Source of the DNA: Acidobacteriota bacterium
GTDB taxonomy: Bacteria > Acidobacteriota > Vicinamibacteria > Vicinamibacterales > 2-12-FULL-66-21
DNA: 64,000 bases
Assembly: GCA_016184105.1 (NCBI GenBank)
Contig: JACPDI010000021.1
Span: forward strand, 62,001 to 126,000
Reading direction: 5' to 3'
Shown here: positions 44,691 through 53,558 of the stretch, one piece after another
How positions within the stretch are numbered: position 1 is the first letter of the stretch
How the letters are laid out: each line of letters begins with the position of its first letter
The notes under the pieces: model-generated
What the model was told of the DNA's origin: nothing
What the model saw: only the letters and a program-made list of their open reading frames with translations
The model's database searches: none
Translations under genes and position numbers: made by a program

Positions 44691-46700
44691 ATGAAGAAAG
44701 CAGCCGCAGGTCTGGCAATCGGTCTGGCGGGCGCCGCGCTCGTCCTGGCGCTGAACGCGCTGTTCTCCGCCATGGCCGGCGGCGCGGGACTGACTCCGCT
44801 CGATGCGGTCGAGCTGAAGACGTACGACTGGCGAATGCGTCAGACCGCGCGCCCCGAGACCGCGCGCAAGGACATCGCGCTCGTCGAGATCGACGAGTAC
44901 AGCCTCCGCAACCTCGAGACCAACGTCGGCCGCTGGCCGTGGCCGCGCCTCGTGCATTCGTTCCTGATCGACTACCTGCGGCACGGCAAGCCGCGCGCGA
45001 TCGCCTACGACATCAACTTCGCCGGCGCGGACAACCGCCGTTTCGAGTTCGGCGGCGAGGAGTGGACCGGCGAGCAGTCGGACAAGGCGCTCGTGGATGC
45101 CGTCAGGGACGCCGGCAACGTGATCCTCCTGGCCGACGCCACCTTCGAGGGCAGGAAGGGGGACGCGCCGCCTCCGCCGGATGCGGGATATCGACTGGGC
45201 GGACGTGTCTACGACCGCCACGTGATCTTCACGCCGTTTGGCGATCTGGCGCGGGCGGCCGCCGCGCTGGGGCACAACCTGTTCGTGCTCGACGCCGACG
45301 GCCCGCTGCGGCACACGATTCCATTCGTGCGCTCGGAAGGACGCTATCTCCCGCTGCTCGGCGCCGCGGCCGCGCTGCGCGCCGCCGGTGTTGCGCCATC
45401 CCAGGTCCGGCTCGATCGCGAAGCGCTGACGCTGGGAGACCGCGCGATGCCCGTTTCCCTGCGCCGTCTCGACACGAGCCAGGGGACGCAGGAACACGTC
45501 TGGGCGCTGATCGACTTCCGGGGGCAGTGGCTCGAGGACCTGAAGACCCGCCCCTATCCTCACTACTCGTTCTTCGACCTGATCTACTCGAACGAGCAGA
45601 TCCTGGCGGGCGTGAAGCCGAACGTCGATCCTTCCGTGTTCCGGGACAAGATCGTCTTCGTCGGCGTCAACGCCGCCAGCCTGTTCGACGCCTTCGAAAC
45701 TCCATTCGCGCGCGGCAGGATGCCCGGCATCCAGATCCATGCGGCCGTCGCCGACGACATCCTGTCGAACCGCTTCATGCGGCCCGCCGGGACCGGCGTG
45801 CGCCTGTTCATCGTGCTGCTGTGCGCGCTCTCGGTCGGCGCCATCGCCACGCTCGTGCCGGCCTGGTATGCGACCGCCGCGACGATCGCCCTCGCGGCGG
45901 CGCTCGCGTGGATCGCGACGATCGCGTTCGGCAACGGGTTGTGGATCAATCTGTCGCAGCCCGTACTGGTCATGTCGCTCGCGCTGTTCGGCGGCGTCAG
46001 CTATCAGTACTTCGTCGAGGGACGCGAGAAGCGGCAGGTGAAACGGCTCTTCGGCCGCTACGTGTCGAAGGACATCTACGATCAGCTCGTGGCGAACCCG
46101 GGCCTCGCGCGCCTCGGGGGACAGCGGCGGGAGATGACCGTGCTCTTCTCGGATATCCGCGGCTTCACCACCGTGTCCGAGTCGGGCGAGCCCGAAGACG
46201 TCGTCGCCGTGCTGAACGCGTACTTCACGCGGATGGTCGACATCGTCTTCAAGCACGGGGGCACGCTCGACAAGTTCGTCGGCGACATGGTGATGGCGCT
46301 CTTCGGCGCGCCGCTCGACGACCCGGACCACGCGGACCACGCCGTCGAAGCCGCCCTCGAGATGATCGAGGAGCTGCAGCGGCTCAACGCCGAGTGGCAG
46401 ACAGAGGGGCGCCCTGCGCTCGACATCGGCATCGGCATCAACACCGGACCGATGATCGCGGGCAACATCGGCTCGGAAGCGATCATGAGCTACACGGCGA
46501 TCGGCGACGCGGTGAATCTCGGCTCCCGGCTCGAGTCGCTCAACAAGAACTACGGCACCCGGATTATCATCAGCGAGGCGACCCGATCCCGGCTCAAAGG
46601 CGGTTACACCTTCCGTCCCCTGGGGGACGTCGTGGTCAAGGGAAAGACCAGGGCAGTCCCGATTTTCGAAGTGGTGGCAAGGAGCGAGGCACCAGTATGA
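44691..46700 (+). CDS. CHASE2-domain class III adenylyl cyclase
   Basis: 669-residue membrane protein that should make cAMP from ATP. N-terminal helix, periplasmic CHASE2 sensor (about 30-360), three transmembrane segments (about 365-440), then the cyclase domain (about 475-660). Catalytic residues present: Asp488 in FSDIRGF, Asp532 in KFVGDMVMA, purine-binding Lys528 (TLDKF) and Thr in SYTAIGDAVNLGSR, with Asn and Arg of the last motif. Lys plus Thr fits adenylyl (class IIIb-like) rather than guanylyl cyclase. ATG 44691 lies 41 nt after the GH13 stop; its TGA overlaps the start of the M48 gene. Confidence 0.9.
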   Translation: MKKAAAGLAIGLAGAALVLALNALFSAMAGGAGLTPLDAVELKTYDWRMRQTARPETARKDIALVEIDEYSLRNLETNVGRWPWPRLVHSFLIDYLRHGKPRAIAYDINFAGADNRRFEFGGEEWTGEQSDKALVDAVRDAGNVILLADATFEGRKGDAPPPPDAGYRLGGRVYDRHVIFTPFGDLARAAAALGHNLFVLDADGPLRHTIPFVRSEGRYLPLLGAAAALRAAGVAPSQVRLDREALTLGDRAMPVSLRRLDTSQGTQEHVWALIDFRGQWLEDLKTRPYPHYSFFDLIYSNEQILAGVKPNVDPSVFRDKIVFVGVNAASLFDAFETPFARGRMPGIQIHAAVADDILSNRFMRPAGTGVRLFIVLLCALSVGAIATLVPAWYATAATIALAAALAWIATIAFGNGLWINLSQPVLVMSLALFGGVSYQYFVEGREKRQVKRLFGRYVSKDIYDQLVANPGLARLGGQRREMTVLFSDIRGFTTVSESGEPEDVVAVLNAYFTRMVDIVFKHGGTLDKFVGDMVMALFGAPLDDPDHADHAVEAALEMIEELQRLNAEWQTEGRPALDIGIGINTGPMIAGNIGSEAIMSYTAIGDAVNLGSRLESLNKNYGTRIIISEATRSRLKGGYTFRPLGDVVVKGKTRAVPIFEVVARSEAPV

Positions 46701-47812
46701 GGACAGTGGTCGTGGCAGCGGCAATCGTGGCGATCGCGTCGCCCGCCTACGCGCAGTTCGGTGCGCTGAACAAGGGGCTCAAACGCGCGCAGCAGGTCCA
46801 GGACCTGCAGATCACCGACAGCGAGGAGCACCAGATCGGCGCCGAGGTGAGCGCGCGCCTCCGCGCGCGGTTCGGCGTCGTGCAGGATAAGGAGATCCAC
46901 AAGTACGTGACGAGCGTCGGGATGCTGCTCGCGCAGGAAAGCACCCGCGCGAGCCTGCCCTGGACGTTCATCGTGCTCGACACCGACGGCGTGAACGCGT
47001 TCGCCTCGCCTGGCGGCTTCATCCACGTCACGAAAGGGGCGCTCGCGCTGATCGCGAACGAGGCGCAGCTGGCCGGCGTGCTCGGGCACGAGATCACCCA
47101 CGTCACCGAGAAGCACACCATCAACGCGATTCGGAAGAGCAAGGCGGTGCAGATCGGCGCCGACGAGGCGGGCGGCAACAAGGGCCTGCTCGTCAAGGCG
47201 ATGGCAGGCAAGGTGTACGAGATGGTGATCGAAAACAGCTTCGATCGCGGCGACGAAGGGGAGGCCGACAAGAAAGGGGTCGCGCTCGCGGCAAAGGCCG
47301 GCTACGCGCCGGCGGGACTCGCCGACTTCCTCGCGACGCTCGCCGGGCGGAACAAGGGACAGAAAGAGCGGAACGGCCTGTTCGCGTCACACCCGGAAAC
47401 ACAGGACCGCATCGAGAAAATCAGAAAGGACGCCGCGTCGCTGAAGGGCAGTGCCGCGCTGGTGGCGGCACGCTATACGTCTCACGTCAAGTACCAGCCC
47501 ATCGACCTGACGGAAGTGCCGCAGGCCGGCGAAGGGGCGGCAGGTCTCGCCGGCGGCTCGTCGTCGAAATCTGGTGAGACCCCCAAGGGCGAAACCAAGG
47601 CGGCCCAGGAGCAGCCCAGGAAGAAGGGCTTCGGGTTGGGCAGCCTGAAACGCGCTGTCGCGCCGGAGGGCCAGTCCGCGCAGGTGTCGGCCTCGGGAGG
47701 CGCGCGAGGAGTGGGTCCGGACAGAAACGCCAACGGGGGCCCGAACGCGGCGCTCGTGACGGTCACGGTGACCGCGGCGGAGCTTGCGGCGTTCAAGAAG
47801 GGGATCGCGTAG
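46697..47812 (+). CDS. M48-family metallopeptidase, exported
   Basis: 371 residues with a signal peptide (to PAYAQ, about 20). Zinc motif HEITH at 131-135, third ligand Glu in RGDEGEADKKG (about 191). The BepA/LoiP-like M48 core ends at about 260; a Gly/Ser/Lys-rich tail of roughly 100 residues follows with no recognisable domain. ATGA overlap with the cyclase gene. Periplasmic protein or outer-membrane-protein quality control is the family role. Confidence 0.88.
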   Translation: MRTVVVAAAIVAIASPAYAQFGALNKGLKRAQQVQDLQITDSEEHQIGAEVSARLRARFGVVQDKEIHKYVTSVGMLLAQESTRASLPWTFIVLDTDGVNAFASPGGFIHVTKGALALIANEAQLAGVLGHEITHVTEKHTINAIRKSKAVQIGADEAGGNKGLLVKAMAGKVYEMVIENSFDRGDEGEADKKGVALAAKAGYAPAGLADFLATLAGRNKGQKERNGLFASHPETQDRIEKIRKDAASLKGSAALVAARYTSHVKYQPIDLTEVPQAGEGAAGLAGGSSSKSGETPKGETKAAQEQPRKKGFGLGSLKRAVAPEGQSAQVSASGGARGVGPDRNANGGPNAALVTVTVTAAELAAFKKGIA

Positions 47813-47816
47813 ATCG

Positions 47817-47866
47817 TTGAATTTGGTGATCTGGTGATCGGCAAATTACCAAATCACCAAATTCAA
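47817..47866. terminator. AT-rich stem-loop between convergent genes
   Basis: Arms TTGAATTTGGTGAT (47817-47830) and ATCACCAAATTCAA (47853-47866), a perfect 14-bp stem with a 22-nt loop that itself carries GGTGAT/TACC words. It begins 5 nt after the M48 stop; the right arm contains the final TGA of the rhodanese gene. Likely bidirectional terminator. One of the few AT-rich stretches in the window. Confidence 0.7.
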
Positions 47867-48255
47867 GGTTTGCCTCCCGTAACGACCTCCCCTCCGCTCG
47901 TCAGCCACTTGTCGTAGCCACCAATCAACGCGCGAACATTCGGGACGCCGGCGTTCCGCATCGTGAGCGCCGCACCGGCGCTCGTGTGCTCGCTGGGTCA
48001 ACTGCAGTAGGTGACGAGCGCCTGCTTTTCCTTCCGCAGTTCGGGGATGGCCGCCTCGACGCGGTCGAGCGGCAGCCAGCGGGCGCCAGCGATGTGACCT
48101 GCGAGGTACGACTGCTCACCGCGCGTGTCGAGGACGATGACCTGGCCCGCGTCGTACAGCTTCCTGAACTCGTCGTAGCTGATGCGCAGCGCGGGCGAAT
48201 CCACCGTCAGCGGCTGCGCCTGGATCGCCAGCGAGAGGACACATGCGAGCAGCAT
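47863..48255 (-). CDS. periplasmic rhodanese-domain protein with in-frame UGA at the catalytic cysteine (candidate selenoprotein)
   Basis: Signal peptide (MLLACVLSLAIQAQP), then a rhodanese domain: RISYDEFRKLYDAGQVIVLD, RGEQSYLAGHIAGARWLPL, ALVTYCS. Codon 86 is TGA (48000 to 47998), followed in the same frame by PSEHTSAGAALTMRNAGVPN and RALIGGYDKWL, the normal second half of a rhodanese, ending at TGA 47865-47863. With codon 86 read through, the protein has 130 residues. Homologues as I recall them have CPxE.xSA at this place, so TGA replaces the catalytic Cys. A 7-bp stem with loop GGUGC follows 21 nt after the UGA. Either Sec is inserted or this is a fresh nonsense mutation truncating at residue 85. 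Coupled to the YHS gene (1 nt gap). Confidence 0.75.
47965..47983 (-). promoter_or_regulatory. SECIS-like hairpin after the rhodanese UGA
   Basis: On the minus strand GAGCGCC-GGTGC-GGCGCTC forms a perfect 7-bp stem and a 5-nt loop beginning GG. The loop starts 21 nt after the UGA. Bacterial SECIS elements lie directly downstream of the UGA and need a G in the apical loop. In GC-rich DNA such stems also arise by chance, so this is suggestive only. Confidence 0.45.
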
Positions 48256-48256
48256 C

Positions 48257-48409
48257 TCAACCCTTCTTGCTCAGGTAGTGCTCGGGATCTGCGTCAAACT
48301 TCCTCTTGCAGCCCTGCATGCAGAAGTAATAGGTCTGCCCCTTGTAGTCACTCTTGGCGGGCGCCGTCTTCTCGTCCACCGTCATCCCGCACACCGGATC
48401 TTTCGCCAT
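48257..48409 (-). CDS. YHS-domain metal-binding protein
   Basis: 50 residues, essentially one YHS domain: DPVCGMTVDEKTAPAKSDYK with Cys7, then YYFCMQGCKRKF with Cys30 and Cys34, the usual metal-binding cysteines. ATG 48409 chosen because AAGGAAGGTGG lies just upstream. Cytoplasmic. Starts the operon with the rhodanese; YHS and rhodanese modules are often associated in metal or sulfur handling. A minus-strand TATAGA/GATTAT box lies 60-70 nt upstream. Confidence 0.85.
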   Translation of the reverse strand: MAKDPVCGMTVDEKTAPAKSDYKGQTYYFCMQGCKRKFDADPEHYLSKKG

Positions 48410-48510
48410 CGTCCACCTTCCTTGTCCCTCGTGCCCCCGTGAGCCTTGTGTCTCCATGATACCGCCTCTATAATCGCGCCCCTGCCGCGGTCATGAACAG
48501 CCTGACTCGC

Positions 48511-50895
48511 TCACGCCTGGGCGGGCGCCGCGGCGGCTGAGCCGAGCAGCGCGATGAAGCGTTGGTCGGAGCGCAGGTTGTCGAGGTCCGGATCGACGCG
48601 CGCACGCACGGCGCTGATCGCCGGCAGAACGGCGAACGACCGCTCGAGGTGCGCGATGGCGCGGTCCGTGTTCCCGCAAAGCGCCTCGAGGTCCGCCATG
48701 TAGTACCGAGTGTAGGGGTCGTCGGCGCCCTTCGCCACGCGATCCTCGAACGCCTTCGCGGCCATGGAGAGGTAGCGGTGCGCGCGTTCGCTCTCACCCT
48801 TGCGCAGCCACGCGGCGCCGAGCTTCTGCGCGACTTCGATCGTGGAGCGCTCGCGAAGCGCGTGATCGCCGGAGCTGATAAACGCCATCTCGCGCTCGTA
48901 CTCGGCGATCGCCTCGTCGTAACGTCCCTGCAGGTAGCGCACGTATCCCAGGCGCGAGTGCGCGCCGATGATCTGCATGCCCTCGCTGCCCGAAATGAAC
49001 CGCTCCTGCAGATCGACGGCGGTCGCCGCGACCTGCTCCGCCTCATCGTACCGTCCGCGCAGCGACAGCAGCAGCGCGAGCTGCAGGTAGGCGTAGCCCC
49101 CCTCGGGGTTCAGCGACAGCACCTTGCGGAATTCGCCGATCGCCTCGTCGATCTGTCCTTTTCCGATCCAATATGCCCGGGCGAGCGACGCGCGCGCGGC
49201 CGCGTTGTCCGGCTCGAGCCGCACCGCCTGCCGGATCGACGCGAGCGCCTCCTCGTACCGCCCCTGGTTCAGGTACGCGTGTCCGAGCCACGCGTGGGCC
49301 CGCGCGTTGGCCGCGTCCAGCGCGAGCGCGCGCCGCTCGAACTCGATCGCGCGCTCCACCAGTTCGGGCACGGTCATGAACTGGCCCTTGTAGCCGTACG
49401 CCGCTCCGAGCGCCGCCCACGCCTCGGCGTATCCCGGGTCCAGCGTCGTCGCACGCTCGAAGAGCGTGATGGCCCGATCCATCGACTCGCGCGATGCCAG
49501 GCGCAGGTTCATCAGCCCGCGCGAGTACGCCTCATACGCGGCGAAGGATCGCGTCTCCGTTTCTTCGATGTCCTCGATCTCGCCCGAGCCCAGCTGCAGG
49601 TTGATCCCCTGCAGCAGCTCGAAGACGATGCGGTCCTGCAGCGCGAAGATGTCCTCGACCTTCCCGTCGAGCTTCACGGTCTTCTCGAGCGAGCCGGTGC
49701 GCGCGTCGATGAACTGCGCCGTGATGCGCAGCGCCGGCCCGAACCGCTGGTAGCCGCCGGTGATGATCCACGTGGCGCCGAGCCTGCGGCCGACGTCCAC
49801 GGCCACGTGGTCGTCGATGCGCCCGTTCTCGGCGCCGCTCAGGTGCTTGATGGCGTCGTAGAGGCGCGCGCGGCTGATGACGCTGACGCCGTGGACGTTC
49901 TTCAGGTCCGAGGTGACGGTCTCGGCGATGCCTGACCCGATCCAGTCGTCCGATGGCTCGCGGCTGATGTTCGCAAAGGTCATGACCGCCACCGAGCAGC
50001 ACTCCCCGACGACGACCCGCTGCGAACTCCGCGGCATGCGCGCGGCCGTCGACGGCCCCGGCGCGTCCCCGTTGAGCGCCCGCTCCAGCGCGTCGCGGAG
50101 CTCGGTCGCGCTCTGGAACCGCTGCGACCGGTCTTTCGCGAGCGCCCGCAGCACGACCGCGTCCATGGCGGGACTGATGCCCGGCCGCCGATCGGATGGC
50201 GCGGGAGGGCTCACGTGAAGGATCTGCTCGATGATCTCTCCCTGCGTCAGCCCGCCGAACGGCAATTCACCGGTCAGCAGCTCATAGAGGACCACGCCCA
50301 GCGAGAACAGATCCGCGCGGCCGTCGATGGCCTGCCCCAGCGCCTGTTCCGGCGCCATGTAGCTGATCGTGCCGAGGACGACGCCCGGCAGCGTGAGGCG
50401 CACGTAGGTCTGGTCCTCGCCGGCCTGCATCACGTGCGCGAGACCAAAGTCGAGCACCTTGACGAGCCCGCGCTCGGTCAGCATCAGGTTCGACGTCTTG
50501 ATGTCGCGGTGGATAATCCCGTGCGCGTGGGCCTCGTCGAGCGCCTCGGCCACCTGCATGCCGATGCGCACCGCTTCATCAACGGGCAGCGCCCCCGACC
50601 GGACGCGGTCGGAGAGCACGTCGCCCTGCACGAACTCCATGGCGATGAAGGCGCGCCCGTCGTGCTCGCCGATGTCGTACGTCACCGCGATGTACGGGGA
50701 CCGCAGGGCGGAGGCCGCGCGGGCCTCGTTCAACAGCCGCTTCTGGCTCTCCGGGTCGGACCGGAGCGCAGCGGACAGGAACTTCAGCGCCACCTCGCGC
50801 CGGAGCCGCAGGTCCTCGGCGAGATACACGTCGCCCATACCGCCTCCGCCGAGGCGCGACGTGATCCGGTAATGCTGAACGACGGTGCCAATCAT
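48511..50895 (-). CDS. serine/threonine protein kinase with TolB-like and TPR regions
   Basis: 794 residues, no transmembrane helix seen. Hanks-type kinase domain with all key residues: P-loop GGGGMGDVY (16-24), Lys38 in VALKFL, HRD at 129-131 (IIHRDIKTSN), DFG at 149-151. From about 305 a TolB-N-like domain (VAVMTFANISREPSDDWIG), then about eight TPR units (450-790). This architecture is common in Acidobacteriota and is linked to signalling, but its target is unknown. ATG 50895 preferred: a minus-strand TATAAT (50921 to 50916) would make the earlier TTG lie inside the promoter. Confidence 0.92.
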   Translation of the reverse strand: MIGTVVQHYRITSRLGGGGMGDVYLAEDLRLRREVALKFLSAALRSDPESQKRLLNEARAASALRSPYIAVTYDIGEHDGRAFIAMEFVQGDVLSDRVRSGALPVDEAVRIGMQVAEALDEAHAHGIIHRDIKTSNLMLTERGLVKVLDFGLAHVMQAGEDQTYVRLTLPGVVLGTISYMAPEQALGQAIDGRADLFSLGVVLYELLTGELPFGGLTQGEIIEQILHVSPPAPSDRRPGISPAMDAVVLRALAKDRSQRFQSATELRDALERALNGDAPGPSTAARMPRSSQRVVVGECCSVAVMTFANISREPSDDWIGSGIAETVTSDLKNVHGVSVISRARLYDAIKHLSGAENGRIDDHVAVDVGRRLGATWIITGGYQRFGPALRITAQFIDARTGSLEKTVKLDGKVEDIFALQDRIVFELLQGINLQLGSGEIEDIEETETRSFAAYEAYSRGLMNLRLASRESMDRAITLFERATTLDPGYAEAWAALGAAYGYKGQFMTVPELVERAIEFERRALALDAANARAHAWLGHAYLNQGRYEEALASIRQAVRLEPDNAAARASLARAYWIGKGQIDEAIGEFRKVLSLNPEGGYAYLQLALLLSLRGRYDEAEQVAATAVDLQERFISGSEGMQIIGAHSRLGYVRYLQGRYDEAIAEYEREMAFISSGDHALRERSTIEVAQKLGAAWLRKGESERAHRYLSMAAKAFEDRVAKGADDPYTRYYMADLEALCGNTDRAIAHLERSFAVLPAISAVRARVDPDLDNLRSDQRFIALLGSAAAAPAQA

Positions 50896-50915
50896 TTCGA
50901 GTCGCTGAATTCCCA

Positions 50916-50921
50916 ATTATA
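50916..50921 (-). promoter_or_regulatory. -10 box of the kinase gene
   Basis: Minus-strand TATAAT ending 20 nt before ATG 50895. The rest of the 214-nt gap to the M61 stop (51110) shows no clear gene. Confidence 0.5.
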
Positions 50922-51109
50922 TTGGACGGATGTCTCGAACTGCTGGATTCAGACGGGGCTCATGGCCGCTGCTTTCACACGTAGACCTGATCATCGCCAG
51001 ACACGCCACACGCGGCGCTCGTGCCTCGACGACCGCACTCAGGCGCCGGGCTTTCGCGATGTCTGTCGCGAGCGTGTCGAGCACTGCGAGCGCCAGCCGC
51101 AGCCGGACG

Positions 51110-52990
51110 CTAATGCGCAGCCTTCGGCGACAGCCACGCCGCGCGGAAGTTCCGCTGCTCCGCGCTGAGCCGCGCGCCGGTCGATTCGACGGTCACCACT
51201 TCCAGCGCGGGATCTTCGGCAAGCGTCAGCTCCGCGGTGACCGGATCGCCGCGACGCAAGAACCGAATCGCCACCACGTCGCCGGGTTTCCTGGCGCCGA
51301 GCGCGGCGGCGAGGTCCGCGGCGGTCGAGACCCGCTGGCCGTCGATCGCGACAATCACGTCATCGCGGTCGAGACCCGCGTGGTAGGCCGGGGTTCCGGG
51401 CGCGGTGAGCCGCGCGAGCCGCACCCCCTGCGCCTGGGAGTCGAACGATACGTCGCCGATCCACGCGCCGCCGGGACGCTCGCGGCGAACGACGAATCCC
51501 GCGCGCGACAGCAGGCGGGCGTAGTCCGGGGCCTCGCGCCCTTCGACGAATCGCGACACGAACTCGCCGGCAAACGCGCGGTCGCCGCTCACCTCCGCGA
51601 GGCGATCGCGCACGTCGTCCAGGGTGTACGGGCGGGCGACGTGTCCAGGCGCAGATCCGCCGGGCTTGCCGTGCGCCCGCCACATCGCGCGCATGAAGTC
51701 ATCGAGGCTCACGCGGCCGTTGCTGCGGTCGCGCAGCGCCAGATCCAGGGCGAGACCCAGGCCGGCGCCCCAGGTGTAATACGACAGGTGCGTGATCTCG
51801 AAGTTCGTCGGATCGACCGGCCGGGCGGCATCGACGAACGGCGCCATGCGGCTCGCCTCCACCACCGACCGCACCCGGCGCGCCGGCGTGTTGACGACCG
51901 CATCGACGAGCGCGCCAAGATCGCGCGCGGTCTCGTCGAGCGGCTGGAGGCCGGCACGCTGCATGACGAGCGCGCCGTAGTAGCTCGTCACGCCTTCGGC
52001 GAGCCACAGCTCGCCTGACATGTTCGCCCGCTCGAAGTCGAACGGCTCCAGCGAGGCGGGGCGGATGCGCTCCACGTTCCAGGCGTGGAACAGCTCGTGC
52101 GCGACGGTCGAGAGCGCGCCGCGGCGCGCGCGCGGATCCGCGAGGTCCGCCCGGCCAGTCAGCACCGTGCTGTTCCGGTGCTCCATCCCGTCGCCGGTGG
52201 CGTACGGAAGATAGTCGGCGAGGAACGTGTACGCGCCGGGCTCGTACTCAGGAAACTCGCCGAAGACGGCGGCCTCTTCGGCGGCGATCCTGCGAACGCC
52301 GCTGGCGTACTCGCGCGCGCCCGCCTCGTCGCCGGCGTGATGCAGCGCAATCCGAAACGACGCGTTGCCCGTCCCGCCGGGTTGCGGCACCGTGAAGCGG
52401 AGCTCCCAGACCGGGCCCAATTCCGTTGGGCTGTCCATGAAGTACTGGAGGTTCGGCGCCGTGAACGTCCACGGATCGTTCGTGGCAAACAGCTGCGTCG
52501 CCACCTTCCACCGCGCCCCGGCCGGCGGCGCGAACGTGATCCGGATCGGACGGTCCGCCAGCCCTCTCGCCCAGACGAAGGCCGCCGGCATGTTCATGTG
52601 GGCGTGCGTCGTGTCAATCGCCAGATACGTTCCGTCGACCTGCTCGCCGTAAACCTTGTACGCGACCCGCACCACGTCCGGCGCGGCGGGCACCTCCCAG
52701 CCGTACGGATCGGAACGCGACACCGCGATCTCGCGGCCGGTGGCGTCGAAGGCGCGCAGGTCGTGCACGTTCTTCGCGAACTCGTGCAACGCATAGCGGC
52801 CCGGGGACGACCGGCTCATGCGCAGCGCGAGCGGCGCGCGAACCGCCGTAAACGTCACCTCGACCTGCATCCACCGGTGTTCCGGCGCGGGAAAGGTCAC
52901 GCGGTAGCCGACCTCCTGCGCCGGGCTGGACGCGGCGGCCGCGAGCGCGACCGCCGTCACAAGAGAGACGACCATCAATCGCCGCGTCAT
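51110..52990 (-). CDS. M61-family glycyl aminopeptidase with PDZ domain
   Basis: 626-residue exported metallopeptidase. Signal peptide (to SSPAQ, about 25), N-terminal beta domain (YRVTFPAPEHRWMQVEV), M61 catalytic domain with HELFHAWN (about 290-297) and the downstream Glu in LWLAEGVTSYYG (about 322), then a C-terminal PDZ domain (about 500-585; GLDRDDVIVAIDGQRV). Overlaps the upstream YdjM-like gene by ATGA. Probably cleaves N-terminal small residues from peptides in the periplasm. Confidence 0.92.
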   Translation of the reverse strand: MTRRLMVVSLVTAVALAAAASSPAQEVGYRVTFPAPEHRWMQVEVTFTAVRAPLALRMSRSSPGRYALHEFAKNVHDLRAFDATGREIAVSRSDPYGWEVPAAPDVVRVAYKVYGEQVDGTYLAIDTTHAHMNMPAAFVWARGLADRPIRITFAPPAGARWKVATQLFATNDPWTFTAPNLQYFMDSPTELGPVWELRFTVPQPGGTGNASFRIALHHAGDEAGAREYASGVRRIAAEEAAVFGEFPEYEPGAYTFLADYLPYATGDGMEHRNSTVLTGRADLADPRARRGALSTVAHELFHAWNVERIRPASLEPFDFERANMSGELWLAEGVTSYYGALVMQRAGLQPLDETARDLGALVDAVVNTPARRVRSVVEASRMAPFVDAARPVDPTNFEITHLSYYTWGAGLGLALDLALRDRSNGRVSLDDFMRAMWRAHGKPGGSAPGHVARPYTLDDVRDRLAEVSGDRAFAGEFVSRFVEGREAPDYARLLSRAGFVVRRERPGGAWIGDVSFDSQAQGVRLARLTAPGTPAYHAGLDRDDVIVAIDGQRVSTAADLAAALGARKPGDVVAIRFLRRGDPVTAELTLAEDPALEVVTVESTGARLSAEQRNFRAAWLSPKAAH

Positions 52991-53529
52991 ATCCGTTCTG
53001 TCTTCCGGAGCCACACGTACACGCCGATCAGGATGGCGAGGTGCGGAAAGAAGATTCGCGGGTCGCCCCACGTGAGCCCGTGAATCTGCCACGATGACAG
53101 CGGCCACAGCGGCTGCGTGCGGTACCGCTCGTGGGTCGGCATGTCCATGAGGATGTGCAGCGCGTACGGCGCCGCGAGCCACAACCATCGCTTGCGCCCG
53201 GTCGCCCACAGAGCGAGGCACACGACGGCGAGCAGCACGAGGCTGTGCGTCTTCACGTAGTAGCGGCCGTACGCCATGACGAGGTCCGGCGGGAGCGGCG
53301 GTCCGCCTTCGCGCCAGATCCCGGGCTCTGCGCTGAAAGGAAAGTCGAGCGTCCCGCGCGCGAGCCACCACTCGATCCGCGACGGAACGAAGAACAGCAG
53401 GTCGGGCGCGGCCCCCGCCAGCGCGGCGGCCCACCAGTGGACGCGCCTCTGGCTCCCACCGGCCGGCGTCTCCTTCCGTGCGCTCCTGAGCGTGGCAACG
53501 CCCCACGCGGCGTGCGACAGCGTGTCCAC
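52987..53529 (-). CDS. YdjM-like membrane protein (DUF457-type metal-dependent hydrolase)
   Basis: 180 residues with about four transmembrane segments. Conserved His/Asp pattern of the family: DTLSHAAWG at the N-terminus, GAAPDLLFF (about 40), KTHSLVL, and HILMDMPTH (about 127-135). GTG start at 53529. Predicted membrane-bound hydrolase; substrate unknown. Translationally coupled to the M61 peptidase. Confidence 0.75.
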   Translation of the reverse strand: MDTLSHAAWGVATLRSARKETPAGGSQRRVHWWAAALAGAAPDLLFFVPSRIEWWLARGTLDFPFSAEPGIWREGGPPLPPDLVMAYGRYYVKTHSLVLLAVVCLALWATGRKRWLWLAAPYALHILMDMPTHERYRTQPLWPLSSWQIHGLTWGDPRIFFPHLAILIGVYVWLRKTERI

Positions 53530-53558
53530 GTCAGGCTTTCCGTCGGAGGAAATTCACC

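Noticed and set aside
48471-48540. Plus-strand TATAAT followed by a 15-codon frame at 48493
   Set aside because: No coding signal; the box is better explained as part of the minus-strand promoter of the YHS-rhodanese operon.
50922-51075. A 50-60 codon minus-strand frame between the M61 and kinase genes (GTG start, VLDTLATDIAKARR)
   Set aside because: No ribosome site, no recognisable motif, and its stop lies in the kinase promoter. It may be a remnant but cannot be supported.
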